From Streptomyces sp. NRRL S-340 (GTDB lineage: Bacteria > Actinomycetota > Actinomycetes > Streptomycetales > Streptomycetaceae): 64,000 nt of DNA. The stretch covers positions 62,001-126,000 of the forward strand of contig NZ_JOIY01000033.1 in the NCBI RefSeq assembly GCF_000720185.1, in the 5' to 3' direction. The notes beneath the pieces were generated by a model. It did not search any database. It was not told the origin of the DNA and saw only the letters and a program-made list of their open reading frames with translations. Positions 39,958 to 52,808 of this stretch are shown here, piece after piece (position 1 is the stretch's first letter; each line of letters begins with the position of its first letter). The translations under genes and the position numbers were made by a program.

Positions 39958-40524
39958 TTAGCTGTTCACCCGGCCGAGGTAGTCGCTCGTACGGGTGTCG
40001 ACCTTGATCTTCTCACCGGTGGTGATGAAGAGCGGGACCTGGATCTGGTGGCCGGTCTCCAGGGTGGCGGGCTTGGTGCCACCGGTGGAGCGGTCGCCCT
40101 GGACGCCCGGCTCGGTCTCCTGCACGGTCAGCTCGACGGCGGCGGGCAGCTCGACGAAGAGCACCTCGCCCTCGTGCTGGGCGACGGTGGCGGTGAAGCC
40201 CTCGATCAGGAAGTTGGCGGCGTCGCCGACGGCCTTGCGGTCGACCATCAGCTGGTCGTAGGTCTCCATGTCCATGAAGACGAAGTACTCGCCGTCCATG
40301 TACGAGAACTGCATGTCGCGCTTGTCGACGGTGGCCGTCTCGACCTTGACACCGGCGTTGAAGGTCTTGTCGACGACCTTGCCGGAGAGCACGTTCTTGA
40401 GCTTGGTGCGCACGAAGGCCGGGCCCTTGCCGGGCTTGACGTGCTGGAACTCGACGACGGACCAGAGCTGGCCGCCTTCGAGCTTGAGCACCAGGCCGTT
40501 CTTGAGGTCGTTCGTGGAAGCCAC
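39958..40524 (-). CDS. efp: Translation elongation factor P
   Basis: A 188-residue EF-P with three beta-barrel domains, which relieves ribosomes stalled on consecutive prolines. The domain I tip is [10 protein letters not shown], with Lys33 in the position that other bacteria modify; no modifying enzyme gene (epmA/B, ymfI) is nearby. The N-terminal [17 protein letters not shown] and the domain III end near [17 protein letters not shown] are typical. Start: GTG 40524, where homologues begin. GGAG is 11-12 bases away, slightly long. It is followed by nusB after 2 bp. Confidence 0.97.
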   Translation of the reverse strand: MASTNDLKNGLVLKLEGGQLWSVVEFQHVKPGKGPAFVRTKLKNVLSGKVVDKTFNAGVKVETATVDKRDMQFSYMDGEYFVFMDMETYDQLMVDRKAVGDAANFLIEGFTATVAQHEGEVLFVELPAAVELTVQETEPGVQGDRSTGGTKPATLETGHQIQVPLFITTGEKIKVDTRTSDYLGRVNS

Positions 40525-40573
40525 GGTTGCGGAATCTCCTGGACTGACGTGGACGACCCCGGCGCACGCACTC

Positions 40574-41680
40574 CTACAGCGCGAGCAGCTCCTTGGTCGT
40601 GATGGTGAGTAGCTCGGGTCCGCCGTCCGCCTCGGGGCGCACGACGAGCGTGTCATCGATCCGGACACCGCCCCGGCCCGGGAGGTGGACCCCCGGTTCG
40701 ACGGTGACCGGCACGCAAGCGTCCAGTTTACCCATGGCCGCGGGGGCCAGCTGAGGGTCCTCGTCGATTTCGAGTCCGACCCCGTGTCCCGTGAGGGGCT
40801 GCAGGCCCTCGGTGTACCCGGCGGAGTCCAGCACCTGCCGTGCGGCGCGGTCCACGTCGCGGTAGGCGGCGCCGGGCGTCAGCGCCTCCCGGCCGGCCCG
40901 CTGGGCTGCGAAGACCAGGTCGTACAGCTGGATCTGCCAGTCCGCCGGGGAGGTCCCGATCACGAACGTCCGGCCGATCTCGCAGCGGTAGCCGCGGTAG
41001 GCGGCGCCCAGGCACACCGAGAGGAAGTCGCCCTCCTCGACCCGCCGGTCGGTCGGCCGGTGCCCGCGGCGGCCCGAGTTCGGGCCGGTGGCCACCGAGG
41101 TCGGGAAGGCGGGGCCGTCGGCGCCGTGGTCGACCAGGCGCCGCTCCAGCTCCAGCGCGAGGTGCCGCTCGGTGCGGCCGACCAGGATGGACTCCAGCAG
41201 TTCGCCCAGGGCCTGGTCCGCGATCTCGGCGCCGATCCGCAGGCAGGAGATCTCCTCCTCGTCCTTGACGACCCTGAGCTGTTCCACCGCGCTGCCCAGC
41301 TCGGCGATGCGCAGCTGCGGGGCGACCGAGGTGAGCGCCCGGTGGCGGGCCACGGTGACGTGGTGCTCCTCGATCGCCAGGGAGTCGGCGCCCTGGGAGC
41401 GCGCCAGGTCGGCCGCGGCCACGGCCGCGTCGCCGCCGGGCCGGGGCAGGATCCGCACCCCCAGCGTCTCGTCGGGACGCCCCTCACCGGGCCGGTCGTC
41501 CGGTGCGCTCGGGCACACCAGCAGGTCCTCGCGCTTTCCGAGGAGCAGGACGGCACCGTGCGGGGCTGCTCCCGCCAGGTACCGCACATTGGCGGGACGA
41601 GTCACCAGCGCCGCCGCGCTGCCGCCCGCGTTGCAGCGCTCCCGTAGCCGGGTCCGGCGGGCCGCGTACACCTCTGACAT
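40574..41680 (-). CDS. M24-family aminopeptidase P-like protein with altered metal ligands
   Basis: A 368-residue creatinase/prolidase (pita-bread) protein with an N-terminal creatinase-N-like domain and a C-terminal M24B domain (from about 145). The usual five metal ligands Asp, Asp, His, Glu, Glu appear here as Cys223 ([19 protein letters not shown]), Glu234 in the same block, His299 ([10 protein letters not shown]), Glu328 (VTVEPGVHL) and Asp342 ([10 protein letters not shown]). Three of five are therefore substituted, two conservatively. It may be a weak or metal-shifted Xaa-Pro peptidase, or a non-enzymatic relative. It lies 49 bp upstream of efp on the same strand; the Xaa-Pro theme next to EF-P is a common actinobacterial arrangement. 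Confidence 0.82.
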   Translation of the reverse strand: MSEVYAARRTRLRERCNAGGSAAALVTRPANVRYLAGAAPHGAVLLLGKREDLLVCPSAPDDRPGEGRPDETLGVRILPRPGGDAAVAAADLARSQGADSLAIEEHHVTVARHRALTSVAPQLRIAELGSAVEQLRVVKDEEEISCLRIGAEIADQALGELLESILVGRTERHLALELERRLVDHGADGPAFPTSVATGPNSGRRGHRPTDRRVEEGDFLSVCLGAAYRGYRCEIGRTFVIGTSPADWQIQLYDLVFAAQRAGREALTPGAAYRDVDRAARQVLDSAGYTEGLQPLTGHGVGLEIDEDPQLAPAAMGKLDACVPVTVEPGVHLPGRGGVRIDDTLVVRPEADGGPELLTITTKELLAL

Positions 41681-41837
41681 GAACCGAGCGTAAGAGCTGT
41701 GCCCGTGCCGTGCCGCTCGGGAGAGGCCGAGTGGGCGGCGGGGCTCTCCCTCACGGGCGTCCGGCGGCTTCGGGGCGGCTCACCGCGCGCCCGCACCGCC
41801 CCGCACGCGCCTCACGGCCGCTCGCCGTGCCCGGCGG

Positions 41838-42704
41838 TCACCAGGTCGGGGGGCTGGCGATGGCCCGGGAGAGGACCTCGTCCAGGACACGGGCCGTGGC
41901 CGGTATGTCGAGCTGGGAGTTGTCGATGATGGGCAGGCCCGAGCCGTACCAGCCGGCCATGCGGCCGTGGATACGGGCGACCTCCTCGTCGGTCAGGCGG
42001 CGGTTCCCGGTGCGCTCGGCGTTGCGCTCGAGGACGATGTCCAGTCCGGGCAGCAGGACCACGGGGAGCAGTCCCGGACCCACGTGCCGCTTCCAGCCGC
42101 CGAGGCCGACGACCGGGCGGTCGGGGAAGACGGCGTCGTCCAGGATGCAGGAGATGCCGTTGGCCAGGAAGTTGCGCGCGGCGAAGCCGCAGGTGCGGCG
42201 GGCGAGGCGGTACTGCGCCTCGGAGTTGTCGTTCCACCCGGACTGCGGGTTGGCGAAGCCGGAGCGGACCCACTCGCGGACGTCGTCGAGGCTGATGTGC
42301 GCGGTGGGCACCCGGCGGTGCTCGGCCCAGTGCTTGGCGACGCTGGTCTTGCCCGCGCCCGCGGGTCCGATCAGCAGGACGGCGAGCGTGGTGGTGGTCG
42401 GGTCGGGCAGGGCCTGGGCGGGCGGTACGGCCGGCATGGCGACCGGGCCGCCGGGCGGCAGCCGGACGTGGCCGGACGCGTCCGGCGGGGCGACGGGCGG
42501 GGCGGCCCCCTGCCCCGGCGGCACCGCAGGGTGCTGCGCGGCCGGGGCTGCCGGGTGGCCCGGCGCGGGCGGCACGGGACCCTGGACCGGGTGCGCTCCC
42601 GGCGGGTGCGGACCCGGGTGAGGTGCGGCCGGTGACCAGCCGGCGGCCGGTCCGTGCCCCGGCTGGTGGGGCGGCGGCAGCGGAGAACCCACTGCGTGCT
42701 GCAT
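41838..42704 (-). CDS. P-loop kinase-like protein with long proline-rich N-terminus
   Basis: A 288-residue protein of unknown substrate. Residues 1-105 are a disordered Pro/His/Ala/Gly stretch. A P-loop NTPase domain follows: Walker A LIGPAGAGKTSVAKHW, then ISLDDVREWVRSG and LARRTCGFAARNFLANG, in the style of AAA_33/polynucleotide-kinase or zeta-toxin-like phosphotransferases. VLERNAERTGNRRLTDEEV may be the lid. Start: ATG 42704 with GGAG 9 bases upstream; a TTG eight codons earlier lacks a ribosome site. It lies between aroB and the M24 protein. Possible roles are small-molecule phosphorylation or antibiotic modification; neither is shown. Confidence 0.75.
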   Translation of the reverse strand: MQHAVGSPLPPPHQPGHGPAAGWSPAAPHPGPHPPGAHPVQGPVPPAPGHPAAPAAQHPAVPPGQGAAPPVAPPDASGHVRLPPGGPVAMPAVPPAQALPDPTTTTLAVLLIGPAGAGKTSVAKHWAEHRRVPTAHISLDDVREWVRSGFANPQSGWNDNSEAQYRLARRTCGFAARNFLANGISCILDDAVFPDRPVVGLGGWKRHVGPGLLPVVLLPGLDIVLERNAERTGNRRLTDEEVARIHGRMAGWYGSGLPIIDNSQLDIPATARVLDEVLSRAIASPPTW

Positions 42705-42870
42705 CCGGTGCCACTCCGTCTCGTACAAGGCAATGGTCGCTGGTGGCGGGCCCGAACCCGCGCCCTACCGAACGGTACCGTCCCCGGCCGCCCTGTGGTG
42801 AACGGCCGGGTCCGGTCCGAAGTGCCCGCCCGGGCAAGGTGAATCGGACCGATCGCGCTCAGCGGGACCC

Positions 42871-42917
42871 GGAGCCGCGAGCGCAAGGGGAGTCCGCGCC
42901 CCTCGTGTTCGCGGCTC

Positions 42918-42918
<1 letters not shown>
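42871..42918 (-). terminator. aroB terminator hairpin
   Basis: GGAGCCGCGA (42871-42880) pairs with TCGCGGCTCC (42909-42918), and inside it AGGGG (42886-42890) pairs with CCCCT (42899-42903). The outer stem includes the first base of the aroB stop codon, so folding starts at the very end of the gene. Confidence 0.65.
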
Positions 42919-45705
<2,787 letters not shown>

Positions 45706-45962
45706 CGATGCTCCTCATGCTCGCGCCTGGAACTGCGACGGCGCGACCGGGTGCGCGGCCCTGGCCCGCCACCTCCGATCCTCCCACGTCCGGGCCCGGT
45801 GTCCGGCCGCCGGTCCAGCAGGCGGACGCCGCGGACGGCACCCGTCCCGCGCTCGGCCGCCCCGCGCGCACGCGAAAGGGGCCGCTGCCCGCCGGGGAAG
45901 GCGGGATCCCGGTGGGGCGGCGAGGGGGGGGATCGCGGGTCCGGCTCCGCCCTGCGGGGCCG

Positions 45963-46790
45963 TCAGCGGTCCGCGAGGGCCTTCTCGCCGGCGCGGCGCA
46001 TGACGTCCAGGGGGGCCGGGGCCCGGCCGGTCATCCGCTCGACCTGGAGGACCGCCTGGTGGACGAGGAGGTCGAGGCCGCTGACGACGGCGCCGCCGGC
46101 CAGGGACCAGCGGGCGGCGAGCGTGGTCGGCCAGGGGTCGTAGAGGACGTCGAAGAGCGCGGTGGGGCGCTCCGGTACGGCGCCGGCGAGCGCGTCGGTC
46201 GTGCCGGCCGGGGTGGTGGCGATCACGAGCGGGGCCGTCAGGGCCTGCTCGGCCCGGGACCAGGGCGCCGTGCGGACCTCGACGCCCAGCCGTTCGCCCC
46301 ACCCGCGCATCTCGGCCGCGCGGGCGTCGCTGCGGACGTAGGCGACGACCTCGCCGGTGCAGACGCGGGCGAGCGCGGCCAGGGCGGAGGACGCGGTGGC
46401 TCCGGCCCCGAGGACCGCGGCCGAGTCGACCTGTTCGATTCCGTGCTCGCGCAGCGCGGCGACCATGCCCGGGATGTCGGTGTTGTCGCCGGTGCGCCGG
46501 CCGTCCTCGGTGACGACGACCGTGTTGACCGCCTCCACGGCGGCCGCCGTCTCGCTGACCTCGTCGAGCAGCGGGATGACGGCCCGTTTCAGCGGCATGG
46601 TCAGCGACAGCCCCGCCCACTCGGGCCCGAGCCCGTCGAGGAAGCCCGGCAGAGCGGCCTCGTCGACCTCGAACCGGTCGTAGGACCAGTGGGTGAGCCC
46701 CAGCTCCGCGTAGGCCGCGCGGTGCAGCACCGGGGACAGGGAGTGGGCGATCGGCGAACCGAGCACGGCCGCCCGGCGGGTTGGCGTCAT
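45963..46790 (-). CDS. aroE: Shikimate dehydrogenase
   Basis: A 275-residue NADP-dependent enzyme reducing 3-dehydroshikimate. The N-terminal substrate domain has AVLGSPIAHSLSPVLH and LSLTMPLKRAVIP, with the catalytic Lys in the latter. NTVV, TGDNTDIPG with the catalytic Asp, and the NADP turn VLGAGATASSA follow. The ATG shares one base with the mltG stop (TGATG), so the two are coupled. It belongs to the alaS-ruvX-mltG-aroE line, a typical actinobacterial order. Confidence 0.95.
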   Translation of the reverse strand: MTPTRRAAVLGSPIAHSLSPVLHRAAYAELGLTHWSYDRFEVDEAALPGFLDGLGPEWAGLSLTMPLKRAVIPLLDEVSETAAAVEAVNTVVVTEDGRRTGDNTDIPGMVAALREHGIEQVDSAAVLGAGATASSALAALARVCTGEVVAYVRSDARAAEMRGWGERLGVEVRTAPWSRAEQALTAPLVIATTPAGTTDALAGAVPERPTALFDVLYDPWPTTLAARWSLAGGAVVSGLDLLVHQAVLQVERMTGRAPAPLDVMRRAGEKALADR

Positions 46791-48547
46791 CACTGCTTCT
46801 TCTTGGAGAGGTTCCACTCGTCGACCAGTTTCTCGTGCTCGGCGAGGGTCTTGGTGAACTTGCTGGTCCTGCCGTCCATCGAGATGAAGTAGTACCAGCC
46901 GTCGTCCGTCGGGTCGAGGGCGCCCTTGAGGGCCTCCTCGCCCGGGTTGTCGATGGGCCCGGGGGGCAGGCCGGTGGCGTAGTACGTGTTGTACGGGTTG
47001 GCGTACCTGCGCAGCTCGGCGATGCTGAGGTCGATCTTGCTCTGGTTCTTCACGTAGTTGTACGTGGAGTCGAACTCCAGCTTGCCGTTGGTCTGCGCGT
47101 TGCCGGGCTTGAGGCGGTTGTAGACGACCTCGGCCATCTTGCGGAAGTCGTCGTGGCTCGTGCCCTCGGCCTGCGCGAGGCTCGCCACGGTGAGCAGTTG
47201 CCAGGGGCCGTCGAGTCCGAGGCTCCGGGCCTTCTTGGCGAGGCCGAGCTGCGCGTAGGTCTCGGTGGCCCGGGCGACCATGCCCTTGAGGACGTCCTCG
47301 GGCTTCTGCCCCTTGGCCACGGCATAGCTGGAGGGGTAGAGGAACCCTTCGAGCGGGTCCTTGAGGTCGGGGTGGTTCAGTGCCCATTCGGGCAGGCCCA
47401 GCTTCTTGTAGTCCTTCTTCGCGACGCTCGCCGTGGTGCCCTCGGGCACCCCGAGGCGCTTGTCGATCAGCGTGTAGACGGCCGTGTTGCGCGAGCCCTC
47501 GGCGATGATCAGGTTGCTGCGGCTCTTCGGGCTGAGCATCAGCTGCACGGCGCTCGCCGCCGACATGTGCTTCTGGAGCGTGTAGACGCCGTCCTGGATC
47601 TGCTTGCCGTCGGGGTTCGCCGTCTGCGCGGAGACGAACGCGTCGACGCTCTCGACGACGCCCGCCTTCTTCAGCACCTGCCCGATCACGTACCCGCCGG
47701 CGTCCTTGGGGATGACGACCGTGACCTGCTCGCCGTTGCCGCTGCCCGCGTAGTCCGGGGCCGCGCCGAAACGATCCTGGTAGAAGTGGTAGCCGTAGTA
47801 ACCGACCCCGGCGACGCCGCCGCCGAACACCATGACGACGACCAGGCAGGCACAGCCGTTGCGTCTCTTCCGGCCGGCCTTGCCCGTACGGCCCTTGCCG
47901 CCGCGTCCTTTGCGGTCCCCGCGGCCCCGGCCCGTCACCGGTGCGTCCGCGTCGGGATCTCCGTCGGCGTCGTCGCCGCCCGCGAAGAAGGAGTCGTCCT
48001 CCTGGGCGGGCCCGGGCTCCGGGTCCCAGTCGGGGCGCGGCTCCGGCTCGGAGCCGCGGCGGTTCGGGGGCTGGGGCGGCGGATAGGCCTCGGGGGTGCC
48101 GTAGAGATCGGGCTGGTCCGGGCCGTAGGCCATGGACTGCCCGCCGTACGGGTCCGCGGGGTCGCCGCCGTAGGACGGCTGCGCGTGTGCGCCGGTGCCG
48201 TCCCAGGCCGCCTGCCCGTACTGCTCCTCGGGACCGCCCCGCTGCTGGTTGCCGTACGGGTGGCCGCCCTGCTCACCGTAGTGCGGGGGCTGCCCGGAGC
48301 CCTGCTCGCCGTAGTGCTGCTGGTACGGACCGTCGTGGCCGGGCTGGGGCTCCTGGCTCCAGCCGCCGTACTGCTGCTGGTGCTGAGGATGCTGCTGGTA
48401 CTGCTGCGGCTGCGGGTGGTGCTGCAGGCCGCCGTAGGAGGACTGCGGGTCCGCGGGGGCCTGCTGTCCTCCCCATCCGCCGTCCCCGTACAACGGGTCC
48501 TCGGGATGCCACGGTTCGGAGCCTGGGCCCCGGCCATACTCAGTCAT
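46790..48547 (-). CDS. mltG: Endolytic transglycosylase MltG with long Q/G-rich cytosolic tail
   Basis: A 585-residue YceG/MltG protein. Residues 1-225 are cytosolic, rich in Gln, Gly, Pro and Tyr, and end in a Lys/Arg cluster (RGGKGRTGKAGRKRRNG). One membrane segment (about 230-250, CLVVVMVFGGGVAGVGYYGY) leads to an extracytoplasmic LysM-like part and the YceG catalytic domain (about 330-580), with the active-site Glu in ASLAQAEG and LEFDSTYNYV. It cuts nascent glycan strands and may end peptidoglycan polymerisation. ATG after AGGGGAT. It is between ruvX and aroE. Confidence 0.93.
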   Translation of the reverse strand: MTEYGRGPGSEPWHPEDPLYGDGGWGGQQAPADPQSSYGGLQHHPQPQQYQQHPQHQQQYGGWSQEPQPGHDGPYQQHYGEQGSGQPPHYGEQGGHPYGNQQRGGPEEQYGQAAWDGTGAHAQPSYGGDPADPYGGQSMAYGPDQPDLYGTPEAYPPPQPPNRRGSEPEPRPDWDPEPGPAQEDDSFFAGGDDADGDPDADAPVTGRGRGDRKGRGGKGRTGKAGRKRRNGCACLVVVMVFGGGVAGVGYYGYHFYQDRFGAAPDYAGSGNGEQVTVVIPKDAGGYVIGQVLKKAGVVESVDAFVSAQTANPDGKQIQDGVYTLQKHMSAASAVQLMLSPKSRSNLIIAEGSRNTAVYTLIDKRLGVPEGTTASVAKKDYKKLGLPEWALNHPDLKDPLEGFLYPSSYAVAKGQKPEDVLKGMVARATETYAQLGLAKKARSLGLDGPWQLLTVASLAQAEGTSHDDFRKMAEVVYNRLKPGNAQTNGKLEFDSTYNYVKNQSKIDLSIAELRRYANPYNTYYATGLPPGPIDNPGEEALKGALDPTDDGWYYFISMDGRTSKFTKTLAEHEKLVDEWNLSKKKQ

Positions 48548-48667
48548 CGATCCCCTAGCGCCGCGAGACGGTGGTCACGTTGTGTGACACCCGCGTCCGT
48601 TCCGCCTCTTGCTGTGCGGCGGCTGTTCGAAGACCGTCGCATCGCGCGGAACGTTACCGTATCGCGA

Positions 48668-49132
48668 TCAGATGACCACTTCGACGCCCTCTCCGGGTGC
48701 TGTGCCTGACACCCGTTCGGATTCCAGGGCCTGCTGCAGAATGATGACGGCCGCGGCCTGGTCGATCACGGAGCGTCCCTTCTTGGACTTCACCCCGGAG
48801 GCCCGCAGCCCCTGACTCGCCGTCACCGTCGTCATCCGCTCGTCCACCAGGCGGACCGGCACCGGAGCGATGCCGTTGGCCAACTCGCCCGCGAAAGCAC
48901 GGACCTTGACGGCGGCCGGGCCCTCACCCCCCTTGAGGGAGCGAGGGAGACCGACGACGACCTCGATCGGCTCGTACTCCTCGACGAGCTGCCGCAGCCG
49001 GCGGTGGGCCGCCGGGACGTCCCGGCCGGGAACCGTCTCCACGGGTGTGGCGAGGATCCCATCGGGGTCGCACGAGGCGACCCCGATCCGGGCGTCCCCG
49101 ACGTCGATCGCCAGGCGCCGGCCGCGTCGCAT
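48668..49132 (-). CDS. ruvX: Holliday junction resolvase-like nuclease RuvX/YqgF
   Basis: A 154-residue RNase-H-fold protein. The acidic active site is seen in LAIDVGDARIGVA, VVVGLPRSLKG with RLVDERMTTVTA, and VIDQAAAVIILQ. YqgF proteins process 16S rRNA 5' ends and can cleave Holliday junctions. At the junction GTGATG, the ATG at 49132 shares one base with the alaS stop; the GTG at 49135 would give a 4-base overlap and one more residue. There is no separate ribosome site, so translation is coupled to alaS. mltG follows after 120 bp. Confidence 0.94.
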   Translation of the reverse strand: MRRGRRLAIDVGDARIGVASCDPDGILATPVETVPGRDVPAAHRRLRQLVEEYEPIEVVVGLPRSLKGGEGPAAVKVRAFAGELANGIAPVPVRLVDERMTTVTASQGLRASGVKSKKGRSVIDQAAAVIILQQALESERVSGTAPGEGVEVVI

Positions 49133-51804
49133 CACTTGGCCGTTTCCGCCACGAGACGCTCCACGGCGTCGACGGCGTCGCCGACCGCGGCCGGGTTCTG
49201 GCCGCCGCCCTGGGCGACGTCCGGCTTGCCGCCACCGCCGCCGCCGAGCGTCTTGGCGGCGGTACGGACCAGGTCACCGGCCTTCAGGCCGCGCTCGCGG
49301 GCGGCCTCGTTGGTGGCGATGACCGTGAGCGGCTTGCCGTTGTTCACCGTGAAGAGGGCGACGACGGCGGCCCGGCCGCCCTGGATGCGCCCGCGCACGT
49401 CGAGGACCAGCTTGCGCAGGTCGTCCGGGGTCGTGCCGTCGGGGACCTGGCCGGTCACCACGGCGACACCGCGCACGTCCTTGGCGGACTCGGCGAGACC
49501 GGCGGCGGCCTGCAGGACCTTCTCGGCGCGGAACCGCTCGATCTCCTTCTCGGCGTCCTTCAGCTTGCCGAGCATGGCGGAGACCTTCTCCGGCAGTTCC
49601 TCCGGGCGGCCCTTGACCAGCTCCTGGAGCTGGGCGACGACCGTGTGCTCGCGGGCGAGGAAGTTGTAGGCGTCGACGCCCACGAGGGCCTCGATACGGC
49701 GCACGCCCGAGCCGATCGACGACTCACCGAGCAGCTTCACCAGGCCGAGCTGGGCGGTGTTGTGCACGTGCGTGCCGCCGCACAGCTCCTTGGAGAAGTC
49801 GCCGATGGTGACCACCCGGACCCGCTCGCCGTACTTCTCGCCGAACTCGGCGATGGCGCCCTGCTTCTTGGCGTCGTCGATGCCCATGACCTCGGCGTGC
49901 ACGTCGAGGTCGCGGGCGAGCACCTCGTTGATCTTCTGCTCGACGTCGGTCATCACGGCCGTCGGGACGGCGGAGGGGGAACCGAAGTCGAAGCGGAAGC
50001 GGCCGGGCTGGTTCTCCGAACCGGCCTGGGCGGCCGTCGGGCCCAGCGCGTCACGCAGCGCCTGGTGGGTCAGGTGGGTGGCCGAGTGGGCGCGGGCGAT
50101 GGCCTTGCGGCGGCGGACGTCGATGGCGGCCTGGGCCTTGGCGCCGACGGTGACCTCGCCGACCTGGACGACCCCCTTGTGGACGTAGACGCCCGGGACC
50201 GGCTTCTGGCAGTCGCGGACCTCGATGACGGCACCGGAGTCGACCTTGATGCGGCCGGTGTCGCCGATCTGACCGCCGCCCTCGGCGTAGAACGGGGTGC
50301 GGTCCAGGACGATCTCGACCTCGTCGCCCTCGGAGGCGGCCGGGGAGGAGACGCCGTCGACGAGGATGCCGACGATCGTGGACTCGCCCACGGTGTCGGT
50401 GTAGCCGATGAAGTCGGTCTCACCGGCCAGGTCGGCGATCTCGCGGTAGGCGCCCATGTCCGCGTGGCCGGTCTTCTTGGCCTGGGCGTCGGCCTTGGCC
50501 CGCTCCCGCTGCTCCTTCATCAGGCGGCGGAAGCCGTCCTCGTCCACGGCCAGGCCCTGCTCGGCGGCCATCTCCAGGGTGAGGTCGATCGGGAAGCCCC
50601 AGGTGTCGTGGAGCAGGAACGCCTTGTCGCCGGAGAGGACCGTGCCGCCGGACTGCTTGGTCTCGGTGACGGCGGTGTCGAGGATGTTGGTGCCGGCCTT
50701 CAGCGTCTTCAGGAAGGCGTTCTCCTCGGCGAGGGCGACCTTCTCGATCCGCTCGCGGTCGGTGACCAGCTCCGGGTACTGCTGTCCCATCATCTCGATG
50801 ACGGTGTCGATCAGGTCCTTGACGACCGGACCGGTGGCACCGAGCAGGCGCATGTTGCGGATGGCGCGGCGCATGATGCGGCGCAGCACGTAGCCGCGGC
50901 CCTCGTTGCCGGGGGTCACGCCGTCGCCGATGAGCATCACCGAGGTGCGCATGTGGTCGGTGACCACGCGCAGCGAGACGTCCGAGGCGTGGGCGTCGCC
51001 GTAGGCCACGCCGGTCAGTTCGGTGGCCCGGTCGATGACAGCCATGGAGGTGTCGATCTCGTACATGTTCTGCACGCCCTGCAGAATCATGGCGAGGCGC
51101 TCCAGGCCGAGGCCCGTGTCGATGTTCTTGCTCGGCAGCTCGCCGAGGATCTCGAAGTTGTCCTTTCCGATGCCCTCGCCGCGCTCGTACTGCATGAAGA
51201 CGAGGTTCCAGATCTCCACGTACCGCTCGTCGTTGACGGCGGGGCCGCCCTCGGCGCCGAACTCGGGGCCGCGGTCGTAGTTGATCTCGGAGCAGGGGCC
51301 GCACGGGCCGGGCACGCCCATGGACCAGTAGTTGTCCTTCATGCCCAGGCGCTGGATGCGCTCCTTCGGCACGCCGACGACCTCGTGCCAGATGCGCTCG
51401 GCCTCGTCGTCGTCCTTGTAGACGGTGATCCACAGACGCTCGGGGTCGAGGCCGTAACCGCCCTTGTCCTGGGGCGTGGTGAGCAGCTCCCAGGCGTACG
51501 TGATGGCGCCTTCCTTGAAGTAGTCGCCGAAGGAGAAGTTGCCGCACATCTGGAAGAACGTGCCGTGCCGGGTGGTCTTGCCGACCTCTTCGATGTCCGG
51601 GGTGCGCACGCACTTCTGCACGCTGGTGGCGCGCTGGAAGGGCGGCTTGACCTCGCCCAGGAAGTAGGGCTTGAAGGGCACCATGCCGGCCGGGACGAGG
51701 AGCAGAGTCGGGTCGTCCGCGATGAGCGACGCCGAAGGGACGACGGTGTGCCCGCGCTCCTCGAAGAAGCTCAGCCAGCGGCGGCGGATCTCAGCCGACT
51801 CCAT
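49132..51804 (-). CDS. alaS: Alanyl-tRNA synthetase
   Basis: An 890-residue class II synthetase. [20 protein letters not shown] opens the catalytic core. Motif regions [17 protein letters not shown], then [10 protein letters not shown], then [11 protein letters not shown] are clear. The editing domain has the zinc-binding [11 protein letters not shown] and CGGTHV. DHHA1-type C-Ala ends with a [15 protein letters not shown] run (about 858-872). It charges tRNA-Ala and clears mischarged Ser and Gly. ATG shares a base with the upstream DUF6167 stop (TGATG) and the gene ends at ruvX the same way. Confidence 0.98.
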   Translation of the reverse strand: MESAEIRRRWLSFFEERGHTVVPSASLIADDPTLLLVPAGMVPFKPYFLGEVKPPFQRATSVQKCVRTPDIEEVGKTTRHGTFFQMCGNFSFGDYFKEGAITYAWELLTTPQDKGGYGLDPERLWITVYKDDDEAERIWHEVVGVPKERIQRLGMKDNYWSMGVPGPCGPCSEINYDRGPEFGAEGGPAVNDERYVEIWNLVFMQYERGEGIGKDNFEILGELPSKNIDTGLGLERLAMILQGVQNMYEIDTSMAVIDRATELTGVAYGDAHASDVSLRVVTDHMRTSVMLIGDGVTPGNEGRGYVLRRIMRRAIRNMRLLGATGPVVKDLIDTVIEMMGQQYPELVTDRERIEKVALAEENAFLKTLKAGTNILDTAVTETKQSGGTVLSGDKAFLLHDTWGFPIDLTLEMAAEQGLAVDEDGFRRLMKEQRERAKADAQAKKTGHADMGAYREIADLAGETDFIGYTDTVGESTIVGILVDGVSSPAASEGDEVEIVLDRTPFYAEGGGQIGDTGRIKVDSGAVIEVRDCQKPVPGVYVHKGVVQVGEVTVGAKAQAAIDVRRRKAIARAHSATHLTHQALRDALGPTAAQAGSENQPGRFRFDFGSPSAVPTAVMTDVEQKINEVLARDLDVHAEVMGIDDAKKQGAIAEFGEKYGERVRVVTIGDFSKELCGGTHVHNTAQLGLVKLLGESSIGSGVRRIEALVGVDAYNFLAREHTVVAQLQELVKGRPEELPEKVSAMLGKLKDAEKEIERFRAEKVLQAAAGLAESAKDVRGVAVVTGQVPDGTTPDDLRKLVLDVRGRIQGGRAAVVALFTVNNGKPLTVIATNEAARERGLKAGDLVRTAAKTLGGGGGGKPDVAQGGGQNPAAVGDAVDAVERLVAETAK

Positions 51805-52187
51805 CAGTGGTCCTCATTCCGGTTGTACGAGTACGTCGGGTACGTCGATCCCTCGACGTACTTCGGGTTGTCGTGGTTCTCGATGGCGGCGAGCCGCCGG
51901 GACGGGTGCGCCCCCTGCTCGAGCGGAGCCGGGAACTCGGGGCCGGCAGGGGCGTTGATGCCGAGCGCCTCGCCGAGTTCGGCCTCCCGCCGCGCCATGT
52001 TGTCGCGGACGTCGAGCGCGAAACCCACCGCGCGGTCCTTGATCCGGTGACCGGTCTCCAGGGCCTTGTTCGCCGCGGTCGCGGCGACGCTCTCGGGGGT
52101 CAGCTGCCTGAGCTTGCGGTTGACCTTGGTGGTGGCCCACACACCGGCGGCGACACCTGTGCTGAACCAGAACGTACGGCGGAACAT
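51804..52187 (-). CDS. DUF6167-family small protein
   Basis: A 127-residue protein of the actinobacterial family DUF6167. An N-terminal hydrophobic stretch ([17 protein letters not shown], about 6-22) may be a membrane anchor. An amphipathic Ala-rich helix follows ([16 protein letters not shown] to about 80), then a polar tail with [13 protein letters not shown]. It sits between a DUF948 protein and alaS, overlapping alaS by one base and separated from DUF948 by 9 bp, so it is co-expressed with both. Function unknown; an envelope-associated role is a guess. Confidence 0.8.
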   Translation of the reverse strand: MFRRTFWFSTGVAAGVWATTKVNRKLRQLTPESVAATAANKALETGHRIKDRAVGFALDVRDNMARREAELGEALGINAPAGPEFPAPLEQGAHPSRRLAAIENHDNPKYVEGSTYPTYSYNRNEDH

Positions 52188-52196
52188 CGCTAGTCC

Positions 52197-52637
52197 TTAC
52201 TTCTCCCGGTTGTTCCGCTTCCCCCGCCGGGCGGCCGGGACGGTGCGGCCCACGATCACCGTACGCCTCGACGTCCTGGCGGGCACGTCCTCCTTGCGGC
52301 CGCCGAGCGCGCGGCGCACGCCGTAGCCGAAGGCGGCGACCTTGACCAGCGGGCCGCCGAAGGTGGAGGCCACGGTGGTCGACAGCGCGGACGCGTTCGA
52401 GGTGACCTCCTGGACGTCGGAGGCGATCGCGTCGACGCGGTCGATCTGGGTCTGCGCGGAGCGCACCGCCTGCGAGGCGTCGGCCAGCAGCGGAACCGCC
52501 TGGTCGGTCACGTCCGCCACGAGTTTGGTGGTCGCCTTGAGCGTCTGGGCCACCCTCGCCAGCGCGACGGCGAGGAAGGAGACCAGGATCGCCCAGAACA
52601 CGGCCACCAGGATCCCGGCCACCTCACCACCGGACAC
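52197..52637 (-). CDS. DUF948-family membrane protein
   Basis: A 146-residue protein of the DUF948 family. One N-terminal membrane segment (VAGILVAVFWAILVSFLAV, about 6-24) is followed by a long coiled-coil-like helix (QTLKATTKLVADVTDQ to about 95) resembling methyl-accepting-chemotaxis-type helices without a signalling tip. A basic tail (RTSRRTVIVG, RRGKRNNREK) ends it. Start: GTG 52637 as in homologues; GTG 52646, three codons earlier, has the better ribosome site (GGGAG) and is a fair alternative. It is the first gene of the line leading to alaS. Function unknown. Confidence 0.78.
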   Translation of the reverse strand: MSGGEVAGILVAVFWAILVSFLAVALARVAQTLKATTKLVADVTDQAVPLLADASQAVRSAQTQIDRVDAIASDVQEVTSNASALSTTVASTFGGPLVKVAAFGYGVRRALGGRKEDVPARTSRRTVIVGRTVPAARRGKRNNREK

Positions 52638-52769
52638 TGTGCGCACCCGCTCCCTGAAACGTGCCTGAACATCGAGAACATCGAGAAAGTCGTGCACCGA
52701 GCCTATCGCGCCACGGGCGGGGCTCCGTACCGGATTACCGCGCGCGGCCCGGGGAGTCCGTCCGGGCGA

Positions 52770-52799
52770 TTGTACGGAGTGATTACGTTTCAGTACCCT
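52770..52799 (+). promoter_or_regulatory. Promoter candidate for a leaderless AfsR-like transcript
   Basis: TTGTAC (52770-52775) and TACCCT (52794-52799) are 18 bp apart. The ATG at 52809 lies 10 bases past the -10 and has no ribosome site before it, so transcription may start at or next to the A of the start codon, as in many Streptomyces genes. Confidence 0.45.
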
Positions 52800-52808
52800 C
52801 CGTGTTCC

